Below are positions 14,957-22,366 of a stretch of 51,265 bases of DNA, piece after piece. The stretch is from Scatavimonas merdigallinarum. Its GTDB lineage: Bacteria > Bacillota > Clostridia > Oscillospirales > Acutalibacteraceae. The notes under the pieces were generated by a model, which was not told the DNA's origin, did not search any database, and saw nothing but the letters and a program-made list of their open reading frames with translations. Numbering within the stretch: position 1 is the first letter of the stretch; each line of letters starts with the position of its first letter. The stretch is taken from assembly GCA_018713055.1 (NCBI GenBank), contig DVFW01000002.1:1-51265 (forward strand), written 5' to 3'. The translations under genes and the position numbers were made by a program.

Positions 14957-17611
14957 ATGACAAAAGCGGTAAAGCGCTCAATAAGCATTGTGCTGACAAT
15001 ACTAATGCTTATGAGCATGTGCGTGATCGGTAGCTTTACCGGCACGGCCGCGACGACCGGCGACGAAGCAGCGGGTGTTTCTTATGACGGAACAACCAAA
15101 CTTTATCTGGATTCCAACGGCTGTTACTGGTGGAACGACGCAGAAGCGGTTATGGGCGTTTCGTTTGTAGGTGCTACCACTACTACGCCGGTAGCGATGA
15201 CGCCTGTAGAAGGCAGAACCAAAATTTTTGCGGTTACTGTTCCTGCAGGGGATTATACGCAGGTAGTTTTTTCAAGACATGAGACGATAGAAAGTGCAGC
15301 TTGGAATAGCGTAACGGCAACGCTACAGAGCGATAAGAACCTGTTTGTACTCAACAGTGGGGCAAATGGTGGTTCATGGGACAATTTTGCAGAGGACGCT
15401 ACTGATCCCCCGGCAGTATATGGACCCCAGACAATTTATTTTGATAATACAAACACCAATTGGCCCGAAGTATATGTGTACGGATGGGCATTTGGACTAT
15501 CAGCCACATTTGAAAAAATGGATCTGGTAGAGGGAAATATCTATTCCTATACTTTCCCGGAGGAGCCTGTTGCAGGACAGGAAGGCTTCCTTTTTGTCAA
15601 TAAGGATTCCTGGACTTCTCAGGAACAGACAGTAAACGTTATGCTGGAAGAAGGGAAAAATCTTTATACGAACCTGAGCGGCGGCGGACAGAACTGGAGC
15701 GGTACATGGGGTGTGTATACGCCTGTAACAACCGATCCAACCGCACCGGAGCCGACGGATCCACAACCGACTCAACCGGAACCGACTCAACCGGAACCGA
15801 CGGATCCACAACCGACTCAACCGGAGCCGACTCAACCGGAAGACACCATTGCAGTATACTATTCTCCAAGCCAGAACTGGCTGGATGCGGGCTACACAGT
15901 GAAGGCCAACGCACAGGGAAGCACAGAGCTTTGGACACAGGTTGACATGACCGACACAGGCGAAACGGTAAACGGCCAGCCTGTTTATAAAGCGGAATTT
16001 GCAATGAGTGCTGTACCTTACGGCGGGCTTGATACATTGCAGTTCCAGGCATATAACGGCAGCGAGTGGATAGAGCAGATTGTAGCAATCTCTTCGTGGG
16101 CAACCATCGACACCTTTGACGGCAAATATTATGACGGAGCAGGCTGGGTAGACTATGTACCGGATTCCCTGGTGGATCCGACGGATCCCGAACCGACGGA
16201 TCCACCTGTGGAAACAATTACGGTTTCTTTTGACAACACAGCGACAGCCTGGGATACGGTAAGCGCATACGCTTACAACAGCGCAACGGAAGAGAGTATG
16301 GAGTGGCCCGGCGTCGGCGCTTCTGCAGCAGAAGGCAACGTCAGCCAGTTCCAGATTGAAAAAGGAAAATATGACACCATTATCTTTAATAACGGTGCAG
16401 ATGAGCAGACCATCGCTGTAGCGCTGGAAGCAGAAAAAACATATGTTGCGACCACTCAGACAGGTACAAAATGGTATATTGAAGGTGTTGCACCTAATAA
16501 CATTACTGTGTACTTTACCAATAATAAAAACTGGGCTTCTGCCAATATCTACCTCTATGACGGCGGGTTCAATAATACGTGGCCCGGCCAGCCCATGGAC
16601 TTTGTCCAGAAGAATAGCATGGATCAGGACGTTTATTCCTATACGTTTGACACCAATCTGTACAGTACGGTTATCTTTACCGACGGCCAGACAAACGCAC
16701 AGGAGACCGTCAGCATTACCAATCCCACCGATATGACAGGCTATTATCTGTTGGATGAAATGGAAGGAGCAAAGTTTAAGGTTGGAGAATACGGCGTATT
16801 CACCGTACAATTCTTTGATACGACAGAAGACCCCGCAGAACTGATTTCCGAGCAGATTGTCTTTGAAGGTGAAACCGCGGTAGCACCAACAATGCCGGTT
16901 ATGAAGGATAAGGAATATGTTGCAGGTTTTGCTCCGCAGGATCTTACAAATATTACAGAAAACAAGATGTTTACATATTCTGTTGCTGTAAAGTCTTTCA
17001 CGGTTCAGCTGATTACAGATGACGCGACTGTTTCTATTGAAGGCGGTATAGAGGGATCAAATGTATTTAACTACGGTGATGTTGTAACGCTTACCTGCAC
17101 AGATCCCGATTTTGCATATTGGGAAATCAATGGCCAGAGAGTAAGCTACAATAGCGCATACAAGTTTATTGTCACTGCCGATTATACAGTAGAAGCTGTT
17201 AAGACAGAAGGCGGTATGGTTTATCCGGAGCCCGATATCTTTATTGACGACGTTATTTATGACACGACAACAGATTCAAGTAAAATTCTGATGTACTTTG
17301 GTATACATACGCTCAACCCGGGTGAAAGCGCAACGTATGGTATTTTCCGCTATGTAGGAGAGGCTCCTGCAGATGCGCAGACGGCTATTCAGGATTATCT
17401 TGACAACGGTGCCGGTTCAGCGTATAATTCTTATATTAAGGATTACACGGATTCCGGCTATATGAACAGCGACGGCCGCTACAATTATGTTGCCAGCGTG
17501 CCTGCCGATGTGGACGAAAACACAGTTGTAACGGTTTATGCGTTTGTTGTTGTAGGCGAAGAGCTCTTTATCAGCGAAGCTGTTACAGCAATGCCGGGTG
17601 CGCTTTCCTAA
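14957..17611 (+). CDS. Secreted non-catalytic multimodular starch-binding protein
   Basis: An 884-residue exported protein with a signal peptide (residues 1 to about 32, ending GTAA) and no glycoside hydrolase motifs. It is built of beta-rich modules: a Trp-rich module (about 40-150); CBM26-like modules (about 155-255, 419-512 and 513-615, with repeated W-D/P-x-V-Y-x-Y and TWPG/EWPG elements like those in the neighbouring pullulanase); a related module (about 298-395); two repeat domains of bacterial surface type (about 616-755); and a C-terminal region of unknown fold. Acidic Pro-Thr linkers separate the modules. It resembles the Sas starch-adherence proteins of Ruminococcus bromii in concept. 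No dockerin, LPXTG, SLH or lipobox was found, so its attachment is unknown. Confidence 0.82.
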   Translation: MTKAVKRSISIVLTILMLMSMCVIGSFTGTAATTGDEAAGVSYDGTTKLYLDSNGCYWWNDAEAVMGVSFVGATTTTPVAMTPVEGRTKIFAVTVPAGDYTQVVFSRHETIESAAWNSVTATLQSDKNLFVLNSGANGGSWDNFAEDATDPPAVYGPQTIYFDNTNTNWPEVYVYGWAFGLSATFEKMDLVEGNIYSYTFPEEPVAGQEGFLFVNKDSWTSQEQTVNVMLEEGKNLYTNLSGGGQNWSGTWGVYTPVTTDPTAPEPTDPQPTQPEPTQPEPTDPQPTQPEPTQPEDTIAVYYSPSQNWLDAGYTVKANAQGSTELWTQVDMTDTGETVNGQPVYKAEFAMSAVPYGGLDTLQFQAYNGSEWIEQIVAISSWATIDTFDGKYYDGAGWVDYVPDSLVDPTDPEPTDPPVETITVSFDNTATAWDTVSAYAYNSATEESMEWPGVGASAAEGNVSQFQIEKGKYDTIIFNNGADEQTIAVALEAEKTYVATTQTGTKWYIEGVAPNNITVYFTNNKNWASANIYLYDGGFNNTWPGQPMDFVQKNSMDQDVYSYTFDTNLYSTVIFTDGQTNAQETVSITNPTDMTGYYLLDEMEGAKFKVGEYGVFTVQFFDTTEDPAELISEQIVFEGETAVAPTMPVMKDKEYVAGFAPQDLTNITENKMFTYSVAVKSFTVQLITDDATVSIEGGIEGSNVFNYGDVVTLTCTDPDFAYWEINGQRVSYNSAYKFIVTADYTVEAVKTEGGMVYPEPDIFIDDVIYDTTTDSSKILMYFGIHTLNPGESATYGIFRYVGEAPADAQTAIQDYLDNGAGSAYNSYIKDYTDSGYMNSDGRYNYVASVPADVDENTVVTVYAFVVVGEELFISEAVTAMPGALS
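15748..15843 (+). repeat. In-frame tandem repeat coding for a Pro-Thr linker
   Basis: A 45-base unit coding for EPTDPQPTQPEPTQP occurs twice in tandem, with a few silent GAG/GAA changes. Loss or gain of units would keep the frame and change only linker length. Confidence 0.85.
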
Positions 17612-17640
17612 GCGGTATTTATTTCATACAGAAACGCTTT

Positions 17641-17705
17641 GCGGTATTTTCCCCGTAAGAAATGCCGCCGGGTGTTCCAGGTTTTTTGTAAAACCTTGAA
17701 GGAAC
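17641..17705 (+). other. Two hairpins in the leader of the precursor peptide
   Basis: A 9-bp hairpin with one G-U pair (GCGGTATTT with 17660-17668) is followed by GTTCC-AGGTTTT-TTGT-AAAACCT-bulge-GGAAC (17674-17705). They fill the gap between the starch-binding gene and the ribosome site of the 44-residue peptide. Either one may end the upstream transcript, or they may stabilise or regulate the peptide message. No clear promoter was found in 17612-17723. Confidence 0.5.
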
Positions 17706-17723
17706 GAAAGAGAGGTTTTTACC

Positions 17724-17858
17724 ATGAAGAAGTTATTTTCCATACCTGAGCTTGAAATCGTAAGGTTTACGCAGGTGGAGGACATTTTATCGACCTCCAC
17801 AGAGCCAAAGGATCCCGACGAGATTATTGACACGCCGGTTGACGATCTGTTCGGTTAA
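17724..17858 (+). CDS. Small precursor-like peptide of a modification/export cassette (putative RiPP precursor)
   Basis: A 44-residue peptide: residues 1-20 are MKKLFSIPELEIVRFTQVED, then ILSTSTEP, then the acidic KDPDEIIDTPVDDLFG. AGAGAGG lies nine bases before the ATG. The N-terminal plan (KK..PE.EI..F...D-I..TS) looks like a leader, and the Ser/Thr cluster S23-T26 and acidic tail look like a core. It has no Cys, Trp, His or Asn, which argues against thioether, lanthionine or bottromycin-type chemistry. It is directly followed by an attenuator hairpin and then by kinase, PqqD-like, peptidase, exporter and nucleotidyltransferase genes. Its role as substrate is inference from position and composition; Ser/Thr phosphorylation or nucleotidylation is the obvious guess. 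Confidence 0.75.
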   Translation: MKKLFSIPELEIVRFTQVEDILSTSTEPKDPDEIIDTPVDDLFG

Positions 17859-17879
17859 ACGCTCAAACAAATGAACATA

Positions 17880-17918
17880 TCAAGGCAGGCAGAGTAATCT
17901 GTCTGCCTTGATTTCTTT
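17880..17918 (+). terminator. Attenuator-type terminator between precursor and kinase genes
   Basis: A 14-bp stem with one G-U pair (TCAAGGCAGGCAGA with 17898-17911), closed by a GTAA tetraloop and followed by TTTCTTT. It lies between the peptide gene and the first cassette enzyme, with no promoter visible between it and the kinase start. Partial read-through would give much peptide message and little enzyme message, a common arrangement for ribosomal peptide clusters. Confidence 0.8.
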
Positions 17919-17940
17919 CACAGGAGGGAGGATACAGGGC

Positions 17941-18648
17941 ATGGCTTTTTTTCAGATTGCGGGGCTTGCCGTACGTATGGAGCCGCTTTATGCACAGTTG
18001 ACTGCTACGGCGCGGAAATTTCAGGTAAAGCCGTCTGTGCATGCAGATATTGTTATCCCCTATACTGCAGACCACTATAAAAAGTTTGCACGCACTTATC
18101 CGTCTGTGTCTTTAAGCGATGCGGAAAATATCTGTACCTCCAATTTTTTTGCCTCTGCTATTATCCCATTTAACGGAATTGTACTGCATGCCTCTGCTCT
18201 TTTGTTTGAAGGGGGCGCCTATCTGTTTTCAGCGGCAAGCGGCGTTGGAAAGAGCACGCATACCAGGCTGTGGCAGCAAAAATACGGATCGGACAGGGCC
18301 GTAATCCTCAATGATGATAAGCCGGCCCTGCGTGTTTTTAACAATGTGATTTACGCGTATGGAACACCCTGGAGCGGGAACTGTGCCGTTTGTGAAAATG
18401 TATCGGCACCGTTGAGAGGCGTTGTATTTTTGCATAGGGGAAATCAGAATCAAATTAAAAAGCTGGAAAAGGCGGATGAAATTTTGGCGTTTTTATTACC
18501 ACAGACAATTTATAAAACGGCGCGGCAAAAACTTTCGATGGTGCTTGCTTTTGCAGATAAGCTTATTTTGGAAACGCCGTTTTATAAAATGGACTGTACA
18601 ATATCTTTGGAAGCTGTTAAAATAGCAGCAGATGCAATACTTAAATAA
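17941..18648 (+). CDS. HPr kinase-like P-loop kinase (peptide kinase candidate)
   Basis: A 235-residue protein resembling the HprK C-terminal kinase fold used in some lasso peptide clusters. Visible features are a Walker A loop SAASGVGKSTHTRLW (about residues 96-110), the following VILNDDKPALR that supplies acidic metal ligands, and YGTPWSGN. It lacks the N-terminal domain of true HPr kinase, and the phosphocarrier context is absent. The ATG at 17941 has CAGGAGGGAGG nine bases upstream; the longer reading frame from 17908 has no such site. It is followed after 16 bases by a PqqD-like gene. I infer that it phosphorylates Ser/Thr of the peptide at 17724; no direct evidence for the substrate exists. 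Confidence 0.85.
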   Translation: MAFFQIAGLAVRMEPLYAQLTATARKFQVKPSVHADIVIPYTADHYKKFARTYPSVSLSDAENICTSNFFASAIIPFNGIVLHASALLFEGGAYLFSAASGVGKSTHTRLWQQKYGSDRAVILNDDKPALRVFNNVIYAYGTPWSGNCAVCENVSAPLRGVVFLHRGNQNQIKKLEKADEILAFLLPQTIYKTARQKLSMVLAFADKLILETPFYKMDCTISLEAVKIAADAILK

Positions 18649-18664
18649 TGTTGGAAGGTGTCGC

Positions 18665-18931
18665 ATGATGAAAATTAAACCGGATTTCCTTTTACGGAAG
18701 GTGGCAGAAAATTATGTGGTTGTTCCTGTTGGAACTGCCATGGTGGATTTTAACGGTATGATTCATTTAAACGAAACAGGCGCGTTTTTGTGGGAAAAGC
18801 TGGAGCATGGTGCAAGCGAGGAAGGCTTGCTTGCAGAAATGCTGGAAGCGTATGATGTAGATGAACAAACGGCAAAGTCCGGTGTGCAAAAATTTATAAA
18901 AAAACTGAAAGAGGCTGGTCTGCTTGAATAA
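18665..18931 (+). CDS. PqqD-like peptide recognition protein
   Basis: An 88-residue protein with the PqqD fold pattern: KPDFLLRKVAENYVVVPVG, a central strand MVDFNGMIHLNETGAFLWEKL, and a C-terminal helix pair ending in FIKKLKEAGLLE. PqqD and the related RiPP recognition elements bind leader peptides and present them to modifying enzymes. The start at ATG 18665 (an ATG-ATG pair) has GGAAGGTG six bases upstream; a longer reading frame begins inside the kinase gene. The stop overlaps the next gene by eight bases, showing tight translational coupling. Its likely partner is the 44-residue peptide upstream, by analogy. Confidence 0.9.
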   Translation: MMKIKPDFLLRKVAENYVVVPVGTAMVDFNGMIHLNETGAFLWEKLEHGASEEGLLAEMLEAYDVDEQTAKSGVQKFIKKLKEAGLLE

Positions 18932-19388
18932 GCGGGTGAAGATGAAGGAACTTTATCCGGTTATGCAGGAAGCTTTGTCAAACGGCGCGCAGGTATGTAT
19001 TACCGTGACCGGGACAAGCATGCAGCCCATGCTGCACAGCCAGAAAGATACCGCCGTGCTGAAAAAGCCGCAGGCCAGACTGAAGAAGTATGATCTTGCG
19101 CTGTACAGGCGTGAAAACGGGGCGTTTGTACTGCACAGGGTTGTTGCGGTTACAGAAAACGGCTATGTCATGTGTGGCGATAACCAAACGGTTGTGGAAC
19201 ATGGCATTACAGATGCAAATATTATCGCTGTGGTGAAAAGCTTTACAAGAAACTCAAAAGAATATACTGCGGAAAACCGGTTGTACCGTTTTTATAGCCG
19301 TGTGTGGACGAATACGCGGTTTATTCGAAGGCTCTATCGCGGAGGAAAAAGAAGAATTTTCACCTGTCTTCGCAGGCTGTTGCACTAA
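18924..19388 (+). CDS. S24/S26-type signal peptidase-like protein
   Basis: A 154-residue protein with the S26 motifs TGTSMQPML (nucleophile Ser at the SM), KKYDLALYRR, FVLHRVVAV and MCGDNQ. The general base position looks like His (LHRV), as in SipW/ER-type signal peptidases, rather than Lys. There is no clear membrane-spanning helix at either end. The tail is strikingly basic (RFIRRLYRGGKRR, then LRRLLH), which may bind membrane or the acidic peptide. The start is taken as TTG 18924, overlapping pqqD, with AGAGG upstream; GTG 18936 is possible. In this cassette it is the best candidate for removing the leader of the precursor peptide, since the transporter carries no C39 protease domain. Confidence 0.85.
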   Translation: MNKRVKMKELYPVMQEALSNGAQVCITVTGTSMQPMLHSQKDTAVLKKPQARLKKYDLALYRRENGAFVLHRVVAVTENGYVMCGDNQTVVEHGITDANIIAVVKSFTRNSKEYTAENRLYRFYSRVWTNTRFIRRLYRGGKRRIFTCLRRLLH

Positions 19389-19423
19389 ACGTTGTAGAAT
19401 ATAAATAAAAATGGGGGAACACG

Positions 19424-21127
19424 GTGGAAAAAACAGAAAATACCCAAAAAATATCGCCTTTACGCTGGATTGCGGGCCACACAAAATCACAAATTGGAAA
19501 TATACTGTTAATTGTGGCATTTTATGCTGTGCTGGCTCTGATCGGCGTATATTCGGCACTGCTCGCACGCGGGGTGATAGACAGCGCCGTAGCGGGAAAC
19601 ATGCAGGGCGTTGTTTTTTATGGCTGTATATACGGCGGCCTTTTGCTTTTTCAGCTTTTGCTGCGCGTTGTAACAAAGAATATTTATTTTTACATTGGGG
19701 CAAAACTCACCGTGTATTACCGAAAAACCATTTTTAATACAATTATCCGCAAAGAGTATTTTAAAGTATCTTCCTTCCATAGCGGAGAACTTTTAAACCG
19801 GATTACAAACGACGTGGCAGTGGTAGCGGATGCTGTTGTTTCTATTTTACCGTCGTTTTCTTTTATGATTACAAAGCTGGTGGGCGCACTGTCGGTGTTA
19901 ATAGCGATTGACTGGCGGTTTACGCTTATTTTTATTGCAGGTGCGTCTGTGTTGCTGGTTGTTTCCAGAGCTTTCCGAAGCAAAATGAAAAAACTGCATA
20001 AGCAGGTACAGCAGACAGAAGGAAAAGTACGCTCTTTTATGCAGGAAATCTTATCCGGCCTTTTGATGGTTAAGGTGTTTGGTGCAGAGGATAAAGTAGA
20101 CCAGCGGGCTTCCAAATTGCAGGAGAACAACTATAAGGTCAAGGTCAAAAGAAACCGGATTTCGGTTGTTGCTGGCGCCAGCTTTTCGTTTATTTTTTCC
20201 GCGGGATATTTATACGGCCTGCTGTGGGGTGCGGTTCATATTGTGGCAGGGACGGTGACGTATGGTACGTTAACGGCTGTTTTATCGTTGATTGGGCAAA
20301 TCCAGAACCCTATTGCAGAGCTTTCGGGCCTGCTCCCAAAGTATTACGGGGCGCTTGCAAGTGCAGAGCGTTTGATAGAGCTTGAGCGTTTTCCCGATGA
20401 AGCGCGGATCAATGAAAGTGGAATGGATATGCAGCAGCTTTATCGGAATTTGCAGGCAATTGTATTTGAAAATATATCTTTTCAATATGACCGCGACCTT
20501 GTGCTGAAAAATGCAAACCTTACCCTGCAAAAGGGAACATTTGCTGTAATTATGGGGGAGTCCGGTATAGGAAAAAGTACGCTCACAAAGCTTCTTATGG
20601 GCGTATATCCGCTATCCGGCGGGAGTATCTATTTTAAGTTGCAAAACGGCAGGCATATCTCGGTTGACAAGAGCATACGCCGGTTGTATGCATATGTGCC
20701 GCAAGGGAATTTTCTGTTATCCGGGACAATACGTGATAATATTGCGTTTATTTGCCCAAAGGCCTCTGATGAGGAGGTACTCCGAGCTGCAAAAATCAGC
20801 TGCGCGCAGGATTTTATTGAAGAACTGCCAAACGGGCTGGACACGGTGGTTGGGGAGCGTGGGCAGGGCCTTTCAGAAGGTCAGATTCAGCGTGTGGCCA
20901 TTGCAAGAGCAATTTTAACGGACGCTCCCATTTTGATTTTAGATGAGGCGACCTCCGCGCTGGATGAAGCAACGGAACAAAAGCTTTTGGAGAATATAAA
21001 AACGCTCAACCAAAAAACCTGTATCATTGTGTCGCACAAAAAGGCAGCGTTGTCTGTATGCGACCGGCGTATAGAGATTATCGACGGTAAAATTGTCTGC
21101 TCGGAGATGAAGCTATGTCAAAAGTAA
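19424..21127 (+). CDS. ABC exporter (fused permease and ATPase) of the peptide cassette
   Basis: A 567-residue half-transporter that should act as a homodimer. Six membrane segments (about residues 20-300) precede an ATPase domain with Walker A GESGIGKST (about 378-386), signature LSEGQIQRVA (about 483) and Walker B ILILDEATSALDE (about 503). Catalytic residues look intact. There is no N-terminal C39 peptidase domain, so any leader must be removed by another enzyme. The GTG start has GGGGGAA upstream. The last 13 bases overlap the first nucleotidyltransferase gene. It probably exports the modified peptide, though lipid or drug export cannot be excluded from sequence. Confidence 0.93.
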   Translation: MEKTENTQKISPLRWIAGHTKSQIGNILLIVAFYAVLALIGVYSALLARGVIDSAVAGNMQGVVFYGCIYGGLLLFQLLLRVVTKNIYFYIGAKLTVYYRKTIFNTIIRKEYFKVSSFHSGELLNRITNDVAVVADAVVSILPSFSFMITKLVGALSVLIAIDWRFTLIFIAGASVLLVVSRAFRSKMKKLHKQVQQTEGKVRSFMQEILSGLLMVKVFGAEDKVDQRASKLQENNYKVKVKRNRISVVAGASFSFIFSAGYLYGLLWGAVHIVAGTVTYGTLTAVLSLIGQIQNPIAELSGLLPKYYGALASAERLIELERFPDEARINESGMDMQQLYRNLQAIVFENISFQYDRDLVLKNANLTLQKGTFAVIMGESGIGKSTLTKLLMGVYPLSGGSIYFKLQNGRHISVDKSIRRLYAYVPQGNFLLSGTIRDNIAFICPKASDEEVLRAAKISCAQDFIEELPNGLDTVVGERGQGLSEGQIQRVAIARAILTDAPILILDEATSALDEATEQKLLENIKTLNQKTCIIVSHKKAALSVCDRRIEIIDGKIVCSEMKLCQK

Positions 21128-22332
21128 GGGATTTTGCTTTTTTTCAGGAATACCGGTATCTGCTGCAACTGGTGGCTGCCGCTGTCAACTGCACCATGCC
21201 GCCAAAACCTCCAAAAGGATTAAATTGGCGGATGTTGCTGCAAATTGCCCAGGAAACGGCGTTTGCCCCGGCTGCATTTTGCGCCGTGTCGGCCATGGCG
21301 CAGGAGGACAGGCCGCCGCGGGAGGTTTTTGAAAAGCTGTATGGCGCGTTTTTCCGGGAAGCCCAAAATAACCATATCAGAGATACAGCGTTAACACAGC
21401 TGGCAGATTTTTGCGAAGAGCACGCCATATGCAATATGGCGCTTAAAGGCAGTTATATTAAACGGTTTTATCCCCAGCCGGAAATGCGCTATATGGTAGA
21501 TATAGATTTTTTGATCCAACAGGACTGTGAAAAAGCCGTGCATACCTTCTTAGTAAAAAATGGCTACAGATGTTCTGGGCAGGGCCAGGTACACAATGTA
21601 TATCAAAACGCACAAAAAGTCACGCTGGAGCTGCACAAAAGGCTGGTGGCACAAAATGGGCAAAATGCGCCATATTTTGAAATCGTTTGGGACCGCGCCG
21701 TTGTGCGCAGCGGAAAAAAGTATACATACGACATGTGCGCAGTGGATTTTTATGTATATATGTTGGCCCATTGCGCACATCACTTTTTTTATGGAGGCAT
21801 AGCGCCGCGCATGCTGCTTGATTTTTATATTTGCCGGCATATGCTTCTTTCACAGAAGGATGAAAAACCGCTTGCCCTTGCGCTTGCACAAACCGGATTG
21901 GCGGCTTTTGAGAATAAGATGCACACGCTTGCCTGCGATTGGTTTTCACCAGACGGCAAAGGCCTGGAAGAAAGTGCACTGTCTCGGTATATTGCCCAAA
22001 ACGGGAAAATGGGCACAGTGAAAAATATTGTTCTTACAAAAGCGGCCGTTGTGCTGTATAGCGGGAAGAAGGTATCAAAAAGCGGCTATATCCTCAAAAA
22101 GCTCTTTCCTCCGCGGATGGCTTTATGCAAGGAGTATGCTGCGCTTCAAAAAGCACCGTTTTTGTATCCTTTTTTTCTTCCCGGCGTATGGTGTACGTAT
22201 CTTAAACGCGCTTTAAAAGGGAAGCGGGCCTTTCGCTCGGCTGCATTTGTCAAAAATCTGGATCAAGAGCAAAAGGAAATTGAAAGTCTGCGCGATATCA
22301 TCTGTGAGCTTCAGATTGCCCACTATATTTAA
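21115..22332 (+). CDS. Nucleotidyltransferase-fold protein, copy 1 (NTP_transf_5-like)
   Basis: A 405-residue protein of the uncharacterised nucleotidyltransferase family that often sits with PqqD-like and HprK-like genes. The core has NMALKGSYIKRFYPQPEMRY and then MVDIDFLI (about residues 107-137), with the Asp pair of DID as probable metal ligands. A later LDFYICRHMLL and DWFSPDGKGLEES are shared with the next gene. It starts inside the end of the exporter gene, so the two are translated together. It might transfer a nucleotide to the peptide or its phosphate; the activity is inferred only from fold and neighbours. It is clearly paralogous with the product of 22367-23572. Confidence 0.85.
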   Translation: MSKVRDFAFFQEYRYLLQLVAAAVNCTMPPKPPKGLNWRMLLQIAQETAFAPAAFCAVSAMAQEDRPPREVFEKLYGAFFREAQNNHIRDTALTQLADFCEEHAICNMALKGSYIKRFYPQPEMRYMVDIDFLIQQDCEKAVHTFLVKNGYRCSGQGQVHNVYQNAQKVTLELHKRLVAQNGQNAPYFEIVWDRAVVRSGKKYTYDMCAVDFYVYMLAHCAHHFFYGGIAPRMLLDFYICRHMLLSQKDEKPLALALAQTGLAAFENKMHTLACDWFSPDGKGLEESALSRYIAQNGKMGTVKNIVLTKAAVVLYSGKKVSKSGYILKKLFPPRMALCKEYAALQKAPFLYPFFLPGVWCTYLKRALKGKRAFRSAAFVKNLDQEQKEIESLRDIICELQIAHYI

Positions 22333-22366
22333 CTTTCCAAATATAAGCCCATAAGGGGGAAAACAA

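Noticed and set aside
15748..15843. Short tandem repeats considered as a CRISPR-like array
   Set aside because: The repeats are in frame, contiguous and code for a Pro-Thr linker; there are no unique spacers or cas genes.
15500..16810. Long open frame on the minus strand (436 codons)
   Set aside because: It is the shadow of the repetitive, Pro-Thr-rich starch-binding gene; it has no ribosome site, is Cys-rich and resembles no family.
14957..17611. Reading as an alpha-amylase
   Set aside because: None of the four GH13 conserved regions is present; only binding-type modules are seen.
19424..21127. C39 peptidase-containing (bacteriocin-type) transporter
   Set aside because: The first membrane helix starts near residue 20; there is no room for a C39 domain.
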